Origin: Pseudorasbora parva
Taxonomy: Eukaryota; Chordata; Actinopteri; Cypriniformes; Gobionidae
Length of the DNA: 64,000 nucleotides
Direction: 5' to 3'
Assembly (NCBI RefSeq): GCF_024679245.1
Contig: NC_090186.1
Location: 40,581,681-40,645,680 of the forward strand
Shown here in pieces: positions 35,224-60,054 of the stretch. The notes under the pieces are model-generated. The model saw only the letters and a list, made by a program, of their open reading frames with translations. It was not told the origin of the DNA and made no database searches. Within the stretch, counting starts at the first letter, position 1. Each line of letters starts with the position of its first letter. The position numbers were made by a program, and so were the translations under genes.

Positions 35224-36141
35224 TCAGGGAATTGTGCACTCCCTACGTCCCTTTTTTCCTGTTAATTGAGCTCCAGCGTGTATGTATTCCTCCACCTGTC
35301 TTTTTTGTTTCTGGAATCGCTCTCCCTGTTGCTTTTGTTCTTTCGTCCATTCATCAATTTCGCTATTTAAAAGCAGCATTTGTTGCACCCATCGTGCCGG
35401 AAACACAATGAGAAACAGCGCCCCCTGCAGGACGTGTCTGACAGCGACACACATGGTCGACACGACTGCCAACAACTGGGAGAAAGACTCCCAGAGCCAA
35501 AACACACCCTCCAGGTAACGAACAGTCGCTTTTCTCACATACGACAAACAGCACCTTATGCGCTCTTCGTCACTACTCGAGAACATTTTATCAGAGTCAT
35601 TAATAAAAGGCTCGATAAAAGCACTCCAAGCAGCTTTGGCGAAGTGTTGAGCGGCATTCCGTAGTGGTAAGAGCACCAGGTACAGCTGACACACGGCGGT
35701 GGCCAACGCATGAAGAACCAAACGACACTCGTTAATTACGTTTCCTGTTAATGACACACACACACACACACACACAAATTATAGGATACTGTAAAAAAAA
35801 AAGTTTTAATAGACCTACACTACAGCTATTAGACTACTGTGTAACAAAAGGTGGAAATGCTTTTTCGGTAACAACTTAAGGTTCCAATGTATTAACAGTT
35901 AACCAATAACAGTAAAAACACTTCTAAACTGCGTTTAGTAATCTTAGTTAATATTATTTACATTTACTAATGCATTATTACAATCAAAATGTGTAGGATT
36001 ATACATTTGGTTTAGTAATGTTTAATAATAGTCTGTGATTGAATATGTAAAAACCCTCTGAAAGTAAAAAAAAAAAAGTCTAAAGTGTTTACCATCCACG
36101 AAAAAAATAATCCAAATAATCAACAGGATGAGGATCCACAT
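35224..36141 (-). CDS. Unrecognised two-exon membrane-type protein, 189 residues
   Basis: I do not recognise this gene. Exon 1 is 36093-36141 (MWILILLIIWIIFFVDG) with donor GTAAAC. Exon 2 is 35224-35744 after acceptor TTAACAG. The join gives a clean frame of 189 codons. The first 15 residues are strongly hydrophobic, a signal peptide or N-terminal anchor. Further hydrophobic helices are visible around residues 27-45 and 93-130 (VFWLWESFSQLLAVVSTM, then HVLQGALFLIVF). The C-terminal 45 residues are charged and glutamine-rich (EIDEWTKEQKQQGERFQKQK) and suggest a coiled coil. The 521-bp open exon with a matched donor/acceptor argues for a real gene. The layout loosely recalls small ER or nuclear-membrane proteins such as the TMEM109/BRI3BP type, but I see no sequence identity that supports this. 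It is convergent with gnpat, about 710 bp apart. The stop codon lies at the edge of a repeat. Confidence 0.7.
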
Positions 36142-36479
36142 TTTGATGTTGACTGTAATCCCCTGAATGTGGTTGTGAGAGTGGAATAAGCGTCTGTTTG
36201 TAAGAAACGAAACTCAAGATAAGCAGGTTTCCCAGGTAAACAGCAGGAATACGTCACAATGCTAAGTGACATTTATTGTTACCATGTGCCACCAGCAGTG
36301 TCACTGCAAAAACTCATGGGGCCTGAAACAATATTTCCTGTTATGGATACATTTAAAAATTGTGATATGCATTTCCACAATTATTAACAGTAAATCTAGC
36401 GACGGTTTAATATTTTCACCTTTAAAATAGGTTATATAGTTTCTCACACACCTGAATCAATCGAATAGGTGCGCTGAAA

Positions 36480-38540
36480 GGAATTCAAATATATCTTGTA
36501 TATATTGTAATATTGTGTTGGTCTCCCTTTTGCTGCCAAAACAGCCCTGACCTGTTGAGGCATGGACTCCACTAGACCCCTAAAGGTGTGTGCTGTGGTA
36601 TCTGACACCAATATGTTAGTAGCAGATCCTTTAAGTCCTGTAAGTTGCGAGGTGGGGCCGCCATGGCTCAGACTTGTTTGTTCAGCACATCCCACAGATG
36701 GTCGATTTGATTGAGATCTGGAGAATTTGGAGGCCAAGTCAACACCTCAAACTCGTGCTCCTCAAACCATTCCTGAAGCATTTTTGCTTTGTGTCAGGAG
36801 CATTATCCTGCTAAAAGAGCCACAGCCACCAGGGAATACCGTTTCCATGAAAGGTATGCTTAGGTAGGTGGAACCAGGCCCGGATTGGCTAATCGGGAGC
36901 ACCGGGAAAATTCCCGGTGGGCCGGTCTGTTTTTGTGGCCGCGAGGGCCGTTGTTGTCATGGCACTTGAACTATGGATGCTGTCCCCAGGCTGCCTGCAC
37001 TCACAGCAGCCCCACTTTTTTATTTTACCGCAGTCCCACTCTTTTTATTTATTATTTTACCGCAGTCTCACTCTTTTTTACTTAAATATTTTCTCACAGA
37101 GTGCAGCCTGCAGGTTAATGATGACGTGATTATATTTTGACTCCCTGGCCCCGCCCCCGATACAGCGCCTTTAAAGTTGCTCAAAATAAAAAAGTCAGAT
37201 AAAAATGGGTAGTAGGAAGTGCAAAGGCGGCGCAGTAAAGGCCAGAATAAAAATAATAAGAAGGCTCTGGAAACTGACACGGCCAAATGTTCTAAGCTGT
37301 GCACATTGTTACTCAAAAAAACAAATGATGACGACGAGGCCGGTAAGTAGTGATTATCACGTTAAGGTAGTTAGGAGCAGTGCAAGATGCGACCGCGCAA
37401 AACAATGCCTTCTGCAAACCACGTTCATGTATCAAACTTTTTCTTAGCTCTTCAGCAGCAGCCGCCTCTAGTCCGTTTTGCTGCTAATAGTGAAGAGCAA
37501 CGCCCAGTAACGCTACCAAGCTCCAGTCATGAGCCCAACACACCAGAATGGGCAGGTAGGATTGTCATTCAGAAGAACTAATAGGAAGAGCCCTGCTCAA
37601 TGAAAAATGCCCTGAGATAATAATGATACCTGATGATTCAGCAATACATTAATGAAACTGAGTGACTTGATTTGAAAGCTTTGTAAAAAGGGGGTATTTG
37701 TGTTAAGAAATAAATGTAACAAATTTCATTTAGTGTCAGAAAGCGAGCGAGGACCCAGTTGTGAAGAGATTAGCTCTTACTGTGAAACACAGGTAAACTG
37801 CTATTGTACCATAGTGTGTGAATAAGCAAACATTATCACTGATTTTTTTTCCAGTTCAAATATATAAATATTTTTAATTCAAGATACATTTACTAGACAA
37901 GTGAAATGACAAAAAAAGAGATTGATACTGTCCTGTTATTAACTGTTCTAATAAATCTTCACTGTGAAGCAAAACTTAAGCTACTGTTTTTGCACTGAAT
38001 TGAAAATTATATTTTTCAAAAATACAAAGATTTATAACTTAAGGCTCTAATGGTGTACCTTATGCAGATTTATATTCTGAGGTTGGAATCACATTATTTT
38101 AATATAGTCTGTCGTGAACTAAAGTGGGCCGGTGTAAGGCATGAAACTCCAGGGCTGAAAATGAGTCTCAATCCGGCCCTGGGTGGAACGTGTCAAAGCA
38201 ACAAACTGAGATACACTGTGTATTCTGACACCTTTCTATCAGAACCAGCATTAACTTCTGGAGCAGTTTGAGCTACAGTACCTCGTTTGATTGGACCACA
38301 CGGTCCAGCCTTCGCTCCCCACGCATCAATGAGCCTTGGCCGCCCATGACCCTTTCGCCGGTTCACCAGATGCTCTGGCCCGGTTGTCTAGCCATCACAA
38401 TTTTGGCCCTTGTCAAACTGTCAAATCCTTATGCTTGCCTATTTTTCCTGCTTCTAACAGGAAAACTAACAGCTGCTGTGATGATGAGATAATCAGTGTT
38501 ATTCACTTCACCTTTCAGAGTGTTATGTCTGATTAGTGTA
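36480..38540 (-). mobile_element. Tc1-like transposon split by a hAT element
   Basis: The right terminus, read inward on the minus strand (CACTAATCAGACATAACAC), is a diverged relative of the left terminus of the fragment at 20619. Near 36700 the minus strand encodes HEFEVLTWPPNSPDLNQIDH, followed by LWDVLNK, the C-terminal catalytic block of a Tc1-type DDE transposase with D in place of the final E. Frameshifts abound, and the element is interrupted at 36875-38181. The left boundary is approximate. Confidence 0.75.
36875..38181 (+). mobile_element. hAT transposon fragment nested in the Tc1-like element
   Basis: The inverted ends CAGGCCCGGATTG and CAATCCGGCCCTG are flanked by perfect 8-bp GGTGGAAC repeats (36867-36874 and 38182-38189). 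At 37205 a short plus-strand frame (MGSRKCKGGAVKARIK) resembles the N-terminus of a hAT transposase. The rest of the transposase is missing, so this is an internally deleted copy of 1307 bp. Confidence 0.9.
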
Positions 38541-38545
38541 TGTAT

Positions 38546-38550
38546 ATATA

Positions 38551-38602
<52 letters not shown>
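38546..38602. repeat. (TA)n microsatellite
   Basis: A TA tract lies between the two Tc1-like elements. TA is the target of Tc1 insertion, so the tract may have attracted both. Confidence 0.95.
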
Positions 38603-38607
<5 letters not shown>

Positions 38608-40132
38608 CAGGTCCTTCTAAAAAAAATAGCATATTGTGATAAAGTTCATTATTTTCCTTAATGTAATGATAAAAATTAAACTTTCATATATTTTAGATTC
38701 ATGCACACCAACTGAAATATTTCCGGTCTGTTATTGTTTTAATACTGATGATTTTGGCATACAGCTCACGAAAACCCAAAATATTAGTAAAAAAATTAGC
38801 ATATTTCATCCGACCAATAAAAGAAAAGTGTTTTTAATACAAAAAAAGTCAACCTTCAAATAATTATGTTCAGTTATGCACTCAATACTTGTCCGGGAAT
38901 CCTTTTGCAGAAATGACTGCTTCAGTGCGGCGTGGCATGGAGGCGATCAGCCTGTGGCACTGCTGAGGTGTTCTGGAGGCCCAGGATGCTTCGATAGCGG
39001 CCTTAAGCTCATCCAGTGTTGGGTCTTGCATCTCTCAACTTTCTCTTCACAATATCCCACAGATTCTCTATGGGGTTCAGGTCAGGAGAGTTGGCAGGCC
39101 AATTGAGCATAGTAATTACCATGGTCAGTAAACCATTTACCAGTGGTTTTGGCACTGTGAGCAGGTGCCAGGACGTGCTGAAAAACCAAATCTTCATCTC
39201 CATAAAGCTTTTCAGCAGATGGAAGCATGAAGTGCATTGACCCTGCCCTTGATAAAACACAGTGGACCAACACCAGCAGCTGACATGGCACCTCAGACCA
39301 TCACTGACTGTGGGGACTTGACACTGGACTTCAGGCATTTTGGCATTTCCTTCTCCCCAGTCTTCCTCCAGACTCTGGCACCTTGATTTCCGAATGACAT
39401 GCTAGATTTGCTTTCATCCGAAAAAAGTACTTTGGACCACTGAGCAACAGTCCAGTGCTGCTTCTCTGTAGCCCAAAAGTGTCTTGACCTGGGGAATGCG
39501 GCACCTGTTGCCCATTTCCTGCTCACGCCTGTGCACGGTGGCTCTGGATGTTTCTACTCCAGACTCAGTCCACTGCTTCCGCAGGTCCCCAAAGGTCTGG
39601 AATCGGTCCTTCTCCACAATCTTCCTCAGGGTCCGCTCACCTCTTCTCATTGTGCAGCGTTTTTTGTCACACTTTTTCCTTCCCACTGAGGTGCCTTGAT
39701 ACAGCACTCTGGCAATAGCCTATTCGTTCAGAAATTTCTTTCTGTGTCTTACCCTCTCGCTTGAGGGTGTCAATGATGGCCTTCTGGACAGGGTCGGGTC
39801 GGCAGTCTTACCCATGATTGCGGTTTTGAGTAATGAACCAGGCTGGGAGTTTTTAAAAGCCTCAGGAATCTTTTGCAGGTGTTTAGAGTTAATTAGTTGA
39901 TTCAGATTATTAGGTTAATAGCTCGTTTAGAGAACCTTTTCATGATATGCTAATTTTTTAAGATAGGAATTTGGGGTTTTCATGAGCTGTATGCCAAAAT
40001 CAGTATTAGAACAATAACCTGAAATATTTCAGTTGGTGTGCAATGAATCTAAAATATACGAAAGTTTAATTTTTATCATTACATTATGGAAAATAATGAA
40101 CTTTATCACAATATGCTAATTTTTTGAGAAGG
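38608..40132 (-). mobile_element. Near-full-length Tc1-like transposon, inactive
   Basis: The long inverted ends begin CAGGTCCTTCT at the left; the shared subterminal block TGATAAAGTTCATTATTTTC recurs inverted at the right. TA lies on both sides (38606-38607 and 40133-40134), and about six terminal bases are missing on the right. The minus strand encodes transposase in three overlapping frames: the N-terminal helix-turn-helix part (KDRFQTFGDLRKQWTESGVE), a central part (VLFSDESKSSMSFGNQGARVW) and the C-terminal ANSPDLNPIENLWDIVKRK. The frameshifts between them show that it is dead. Confidence 0.9.
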
Positions 40133-40137
40133 TAAAT

Positions 40138-40603
40138 ATTCAACGTTACAGTCAATACTTGATTCTTGATTTTAAGAAACTCAAAACAAAACTTTTTGGG
40201 TTGCAGGTTTAGTGTTCAACACCAGACCATTCAGGGGCATGTTTAAGGTGGCCAGGAATAAAGATTTGAGCGACCAACAGTTGGTATGAAATGGCAACAT
40301 TTCATATCAATTACCCAAAAAACAGTCGACAAGTGAATGCTTGACCAAACATGAGTTGTTTCATAATCTTCATAATCATAATGTCAATAATCTTCACTCT
40401 CACCATAAGAAAGACAAGACAAGGGTGATTTTAGCACAAAAACAGTACATTTAATTCAAGTGTTCCCAGCACAAGTGCACAGGAAAGGAGACACTGTATT
40501 CAACAGTCTCTCCTTTCACTGCGTACAGAGAGAATTATGGAAGGATGAGCTGCTACAATAACACTCCAAAGACCATCGAAACACAACAGAACTACAGCCA
40601 CAC

Positions 40604-40642
<39 letters not shown>

Positions 40643-43600
40643 CTGAATGAGTGTTATAGCAGGTGGAGAAAGGAAGTAAAAGAAAGAGAGAGAGACCTGT
40701 GGACTGATCAGATGGACGAGGCTGTAGGGCAATAAATATTGAGGCAACAACAATAATATATAAAAAAACATTATAGTCTGACCTTAGCAAGTGTACATGG
40801 AGGGAGTTTGTAGAAAGGAATGTTGGGTAATGTAGTTTTGCCATCACTTCCAAGCAGTTAGGTAACAGTGTACAGTAATGCTGCCTTCAAGTCCTCCGGG
40901 GAAGCTCCTACTTACGAATTCGCAAGTCAATTTAAAGTGCCTTTAAGTGATCAGAATAAAATGTGTCATATTTCATTTCCTGACAAACACAAGAAGCTTT
41001 TTGGCAGACAATGAAGAGTAAAATATGTGCATTAAGTGCAGAGAATGATGGAAAAAATGTGTTTTTATATAAATCAACACATTTACAGCTAGTTTTCTTT
41101 GACAGCCCTTACGAAAATTAACCATGGTTTTACTACAAATAAACTTTTATTTTATTTTTTTTACAAATTTTGTTACACTAAACATAGTTTAACAATGGTA
41201 TTTGTAGTAAAACTGTGGTTATTCAAATAGTAATCAATCCACCAAAAACCAAGGATGTTACACTTTTATTATACTGAAACCATGGTAAAATTTCCTAAGG
41301 GTGTACACACGGTATGCATACAAACTAAATTACACGGCCAACAATTGCAATGAAAACCAAATTATGACCAATTTGATCAATTCAACGACACAACATGAGT
41401 TGGTTCATGTGCGAGGGACTCGTAAATTCGATCGCTCCGACGTGACCTGAAGGCAGCATGTGAATACAGTATGAATGAATGTTTCTTACTGAGAGGCACA
41501 TACTACAGTAATGTCTAGGCTAAAACACATGAATCTGTACATTTTTATTCATCTTTTTTTACTTTTACATTTTCATCAAGTACAAAGTTAAAATGCCTTT
41601 TGTTAATATATTCATAAAAGAGTAAAATAATAGTGCTTTTTCAAGACTACACAACATAAAAACAGTCATTGTCAAGACCGAGTCACTTGTCAACGATATA
41701 TTTCCACATCATTCTTTTCTAGTTCATCATTTAAGAATAATGTATAGCACCTTTTTGAAACAACCCTCCTCACGGTCTCGAGATATTATTCCTAAAATAA
41801 CCTCAGGCAAGACCCCGCCTCCTTTAAAGCTGACAACAGTTATTGGTCGGCTCTCAAACACATCACCTGTCAATCATCTTCCCCACACGGGTTCATAAAT
41901 ACAAAAAGAATTCTCTGGTCATTGCATTTAATGGACACGGCCAGCTCCACCCCTTTATTATAACAGCCATGCATATAACCATACACTAGCCAATAATCAC
42001 GGCAGAATTACTCTAAAAGAATTCAAAAACACCCAGCACACAAAATGTAATAAATTTCTAAAAAAAAAAGAAAAAAAAAGAAGCAAACTTATCTATGTAC
42101 AATTCATTTACCACTGAAGTCTCGACTAATGACAATCAAACCTCACGTTGCGTTACGAGATTCACCAGCCTTCACCAAACGAACACAAACAGACTCTAAG
42201 GCTACGAGCGGTTCGACCCAGCACAGTGCCACAAAGATCCCGCTAAAGGAGTCGGATCCTACCAAGCGAACCTTTAAAGGAGAACATCCTGCATTTTAGA
42301 TGTTCGCTTTCAACATCTTGAACTCCTGAAACTCTCACACTTGGCAGGTTTGGTTCGATTAAAACGAACCCTAATGTGATTGCTCTGTTAGTGCGGTTCA
42401 TTTGAATAAGCGTGAGCACTGTCATCCGAACCCTGGTGAGCACCAAACAAGCCGAGACCGCTGAAAAGATGGGTCTCGGTCCGCTTCCAAACACACTCTA
42501 ATGCGGATCAAATGAAATATGAACACAACACGGACCAAATACATCTAAATGAACCAAAAACAGGACATGATGTCACAAGATGCAATGCTAAAAAGGCTCA
42601 AATGCTTAATTTTTTCTCATCATGGTCAGAACCGCATCTCCTCGCGGTAGATTTGTGTAGATATTCCTGCCGCTGTTTTGACTCCTTTACATATTTTATA
42701 AGAGTTCTCAGCCGGTCAAAATACCACCATATGTAGCTAAGCACCTACGAGTGTATTTAGCCCAGCACACATTGTTTTGGATAAGTTCACAAAACATCTA
42801 TAAGTCGTCTTTTTATTTCGTCTTTAGGTTTAGTGCCACAAATGACAGTGTGAATGCTAAGTGAAAAAAGACCACATAGATTTTGGACCAAAAGAACGGA
42901 ATTACAAGTGTGAACGCACCCGAAATGATATTGGAGCAAAATACGTCACACAATGGTTTAGGGTTAAGGGGGTTGGGATGAAATTCGTCCTCAAAACCCA
43001 ACGAAAGACATCAGCTTGTCTCTGAGAGCTTTCATAACCTTTTTGGCAACAAAAATCCTCTGCGTTATCTCCGAGAGGCATTTCTAGACAGAATAAACCA
43101 ACTTTTTGCATTTAAACATGGTAAAATGAGAGTACTACGCATTTATTCTCTCCAAGTACAACAAAAATGGACTGAAATAAAGTGTTTTGATTCACATTTG
43201 CCTGAAGTGAATTATCATCACCAAACAACAATCCAATAAGGTCAAACGTCTAAATAGCAGGATGTTTTCCTTTAAGATCGGTTTCTGAGCATGAGCTAAA
43301 GCAGAAGTTTACTATAACCTGTGGGCCATAAGCATATTTCAACATCAACTGTGATATATAACCATTCAGATTTGAATCGGAATTTAAACTGCAAAACTTT
43401 AAGGTAACGAGTTGGTTGACTAGCTTTCGACATGTCAGCCAAAAGAAATAAGGAACTCTCAAACGAGAAGTAGTCTAATGTGCTAGATTGATTAGAGAAA
43501 CCAAAAAAGTTTTGTTTCCCGGTTGAAATGTGATCTGTATAAACTCTTCCCTCCAGCGAGGGCAAATGTAATTAAGCAAATTCGTACAAAAATCCTCGAT

Positions 43601-44110
43601 TTCGAAGCACATCTCTGCGAGCACCAGAGTCCTGTTTACTTCAGATCTAAACAGGATTATAAAACAGCACACGTAGTAGAGTTGTACAGTAATCCAGTTT
43701 GCACGTAATCCAAATGTGAACTCTCCGATTGCACCAGAAGAAGACTCTGGATTCTGGGAGCACCATGTGACCAGCTTTTATGATATCACACAGATGGGCC
43801 ACTTTCCCAGAATCCCGAGCAAGGAGCACTGAATATATCAGACTATCAAAAACCAGAAGGGTAGAAACACAATGCTAGTCAGCCTGTAGATTAGCACGTG
43901 GGCTGATCCGTACGCAGTTCAGCACGAGAAAGAAAGGCTACGTTCACACCGCGAGAGCCCCATATTTGAAATCCTAGAATAAAATGTGCTTATGTCCAAG
44001 ACTCCATATCCAATTTGACCTCAGACTTCAGGAGCCCATTATATTTAATAAAGAAATATGTTGTATATTGTAAATAGAATATTTTATGGGAAATTAAATT
44101 AAGTGTGCGA
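40138..44110. other. Low-repeat flank, probably distal 3' region of dnmt3a
   Basis: No exon with convincing coding sequence is seen on either strand. The stretch has few transposons compared with the rest of the window, apart from a (GA)n run at about 40614-40641 and a small palindromic MITE at about 41115-41290 (ACCATGGTTTTACTACAAAT and its inverse). A long dnmt3a 3' UTR or a conserved regulatory region would look like this, but I have no direct evidence. Confidence 0.35.
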
Positions 44111-44433
44111 CTACACTACCATTCAAAACTTTGACTTCGTTTTTTTTAATCAAACATACAATAAAATTGTGACTATATTATATATTGAATATATGCTGAT
44201 TAATATTATTATCAACGTTGAAAACATTTCAGTGGATCTCGTGAGTTTTCGGAATTCTTTGATGAATATAATGTTCGAAAGAACAGCATTTTTTTGAAAT
44301 AGAAACTTTGGTAACATTATAAACGTCTTAACTGTACCTATTAATTTATTACATACATCCTTGCTGATTAAAAGCATTAATTTCCTTTAAAAAGTCAAAT
44401 CTTCCTGAGCCCAAACGTTTGAACGGTAGTGTA
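44111..44433. repeat. Foldback MITE copy
   Basis: The ends CACTACCATTCAAAACTTTG and CAAACGTTTGAACGGTAGTG are inverted, with the family's internal blocks between them. TA lies just outside both ends. Confidence 0.75.
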
Positions 44434-45180
44434 GGCCTATATTAAAAATCGCATGATCCATGAAAAAAAAAGAAAGTGTCTCAGTTGGAAGATGAAAGTA
44501 TCATTTTTACTCACACTGTCATCAAAAAAAGCGATGTGAACGTAGCCGAGCTGAACCGGGAGCTGAACGCATGTCCGGAGAGAGTGAGAACGAAGCACCA
44601 TGAAGCTGCACCATGGAGTATCAGCGGCACCACTGAGGTCCTGCACCGACAGGAGAGACACATGCAGGGGCTAAAAACTACACAACATCCCTGATACCTG
44701 ACTGAACACACACACAAACACTGGACACGGTAAGAGTGGTGGTGTCTGGACATGTGTGAAGTAAAAACGGCAAGACCTGGCAGAATCGGATGCAAATAAT
44801 TCCATGCGGAAGATCAGCTTCTGTCTGCTGGCGGAATATTGCATCAGAGACGACAGCGAACGGCACGATCTTACAAAGTAAATCAACTTCTCCCGCAGGA
44901 GTATGAAACTTCAGTCATCTTTACTCACCCTCATGTCATTGCAAACCAACCTGTGTGACTTTCTTTCTTCTGTGAGGGTGAGTAAATCAATTTTGAACTA
45001 TCCTTTTACATGAATGTGAACAATTGTGTAATATCTCTCAGCATGCATGTGTGTGACGCGACAGATCTCTCACTGTATGTGCTCTATAGGCAGAAAGGCA
45101 TCATACGGGACACACAGGACTGTGTGCTGCATTTGTATTGCTGAGAGAGAGACACGGAGACAGAGCGAGCGAGAGCGAGC

Positions 45181-45181
<1 letters not shown>

Positions 45182-45212
<31 letters not shown>
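45182..45212. repeat. (GA)n microsatellite
   Basis: A GA run of about 30 bp in a CpG-containing GAGCGAGCG context. Confidence 0.9.
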
Positions 45213-45214
<2 letters not shown>

Positions 45215-45766
45215 ACCATAGTAAGTTGAGTTGTGAGTGAGTAGTAACTAGTTTAGTAGTACCGCATTAAAAGAGTAACCTGTAAACAGTGTATTGTTGA
45301 TTCTTCAAACACATCTTCTCTCTCACAGGAAAAGTGTGTTATGCGTGAAAATGATTTTTGTATTACAGACACGTATCTTAACCAGGCATGATAAAGCGTC
45401 AAGTGATAATGTTTATAGAAGACTCTGTCCAAACTCGACACGATTCCCCTGATTTCTAGAGATGTACTGGTAGAAATGATAGGCAGCACTGCTTAATGAA
45501 TCTCATGTAAATATGTCTGAGGTCAAATTTCATCAAAAATATTTAAACATTAAATAGTATTTTAAACACTTATTTTATTATTTATTTTAATTTTATTCTT
45601 ATAACAACTTTAACCCCCCAAAAATTCCCAGAAAATCTGTTTTACTACTTTTTGTAAAATAATTCCTGTTAGTCTCAGTTGTGACTGTTATTAGTGAGTA
45701 TCTTAAAGTTTATAAACATATATTGCATTACAATAATGATATTTGGGGAAATTTAACTTTGTTGCA

Positions 45767-45811
45767 GTTTACATTACTTCCGTATTCCACCAATACGGAA
45801 GTAATGTAAAC
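45767..45811. repeat. Perfect 20-bp hairpin with 5-base loop
   Basis: The arms 45767-45786 and 45792-45811 are exact reverse complements (GTTTACATTACTTCCGTATT) around the loop CCACC. It would form a stable cruciform or RNA stem. No run of T follows on either strand. Confidence 0.95.
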
Positions 45812-45913
45812 TACAATTCCTCAACTGGCCATTAGGGAGCAGAATCTCATTGAGCCCCATGCTAAAATTGCCAACTTTACAGCAGAAAAAAATATGTTTA
45901 CAGCCTGGTACAA

Positions 45914-46952
45914 ACATAGACAGTAAAAGAAATGGACCGAGCGATCCCATTGACTTCTACGGCGTTAAGTGATGTCAGTATAGGGGCACTCACTTCCTGA
46001 TGGCTGAGCGAACTGCGCAGGCTCAGACTAAGCTTGACGACGTAGATGTGACGTGAGCCTCCTGTCTGACAGCTGTAGGTCTTCTAGTAGATGTGGAAAG
46101 TGAAAGCTGAATCATGTTGTTTAAATATTTTCTCCCGTTGCTTTTGGCTCACTATGGGCTTCTTCCCATTCTTCCCCCTTGACTTTATCAGACTTTATGT
46201 CTCCACGTCCCCCCGACTGTCTCATAGACAGTAAAAGATTGCCTGCGAGCGTCTCCTCAGGTCTATACGGTAATTTCTCAACTGTGCAACAGAGTCGCGT
46301 TGGTTATGACGCAATCGTTAGCCTATTTTTACAAAAACAGCTTCTGCGGGGCGATAGTGTAAGATACAAGGTAATGGAGCCTTTTATACATTGTCGTGTT
46401 TCTTTAGAAATAAACAATGGACAAATGGAGTCTTTAAACGCCTCAGATGTAAAGTTATTCACTGTCAAAGTGACTCAAAAATGAATGGGAGTCAATGGGA
46501 TGCTAACAGCAGGTGATGGCTTGGTTAGCAATGGCAGCCCCTAGGGGTGGAACGCTTTCCGAGCGCTAGATTACCCCCTTGGGTACAAACTGTGGTTTTG
46601 GCCTGTACGGCTAATTTTGCCCTTCATGACGACTGTGAAGGGGGGGATTTTTTTTTAGAACTCATTCGTTTACGTTATATAAAACCTTAAAGTTCTGCAT
46701 TAAGGGCGTGGTTACTTTGAGTGACAGGTGGATAGCCATTTATCCGCCGTCTTTAGTCATTGCGTCACCTAAGCTCCACCCACATCCTGCCCTTTTGCCT
46801 ATTTTCTGTTATCCAGGAGTGACACGCGATGACTCGCTCGCAAGATGGTAACGCCCATCGCGCCCCTACTTTAAACTTCAGAACGGCTTATCGGAATCCT
46901 ATGGGTGACGTCACGGACACTACGTCCATTTTTTTTTTTTACGGTCTATGGT
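45914..46952. mobile_element. About 1-kb repeat with CATAGAC termini
   Basis: The left end CATAGACAGTAAAAGAAATG and the right end CATTTTTTTTTTTTACGGTCTATG are inverted relatives. A third, internal CATAGACAGTAAAAGATTG occurs near 46223, so it may be a tandem or nested copy. A 101-codon plus-strand frame at 46179-46484 inside it has no recognisable domain. Confidence 0.55.
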
Positions 46953-47615
46953 ATTAATACACTTTCTATAATATATATTAAACATTTTTGGGAGGGGTAA
47001 ATATGTCATAAAAATCATAATCCAGTATATAATTTCTAATGTTTTCTTTTGATATAAGAGTGAAACATGACCTGCACATATTTTCCATGAGACATAAGGA
47101 AGATCAAATATGTTCCGTGTGATTTTGACTCTTCACCGCAGCATTTCGCTTTCAGCGAGGACAGAACAATGACTTGACGCTTGAAAGTTGCCACATCCTA
47201 TCTAGTTATTTCACGCCGCAACATTAGATTTAGACTCGGGGAACAGGACTCGTCCCGTTCGAGCATTCAGAGAGCATCTGCTTTTGATCCACACTAGTTC
47301 ACCTGCGGTTTGTGTGCTCTATATCTTCACGCTCGGACAAACACTCACTTGCAAACACGCTCACATTTTGTCTCTGTCAGTTTTGTGAGAGAGAAAGAGT
47401 TGTCACAGTTGTAACATGACAAAAAAAAATCTAAAACGACGGACAATAAAATACAAAAATGTGATGTGTATGTTTTCAAATAAATATGTGAAGTGTGACT
47501 GTCTAGTGGGTTGAATAATAATCTTAGGATAGCACCAGCCATTCCCAGGCCACGAGCAAACATGAAGAACACAAGAAGGTAGAGCTCATTGGAAAGGAAA
47601 GGAAGAGGAGGGACG

Positions 47616-59690
<12,075 letters not shown>

Positions 59691-60054
59691 CTTAAAGACA
59701 CAGAAACAACAAACACGAGGTCAAGACAGGGTGAAATACAGACACAAACGCACAAGGATTTTTACTCGTATTGCGTGCAAATCAAAAGCAGACACGTTTT
59801 ATGTAAACTTCTTTTGCCAGCAAGACAACAGACTAGATTGTGTGTGTGTTTAGGTAAATATTGATTTGAAATCACTGTGGAAATGTAGCCTGCAGGTTTT
59901 GACTGTCATGTGAGGACAAACTCTCAGCTAACAGTCTCTGTGTTTGTGTTAAGACTTCTGAATCCCCCAGAATTACTGGCATCCTGGAAATAAACGCTTG
60001 TTTACATGCATGATTATGAGTAATCTTTGTTTCTATAGTGTTTTATTGCAAAAA

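Noticed and set aside
46179..46484. 101-codon plus-strand open frame
   Set aside because: It lies wholly inside a dispersed repeat, has no recognisable domain and no splice or promoter context.
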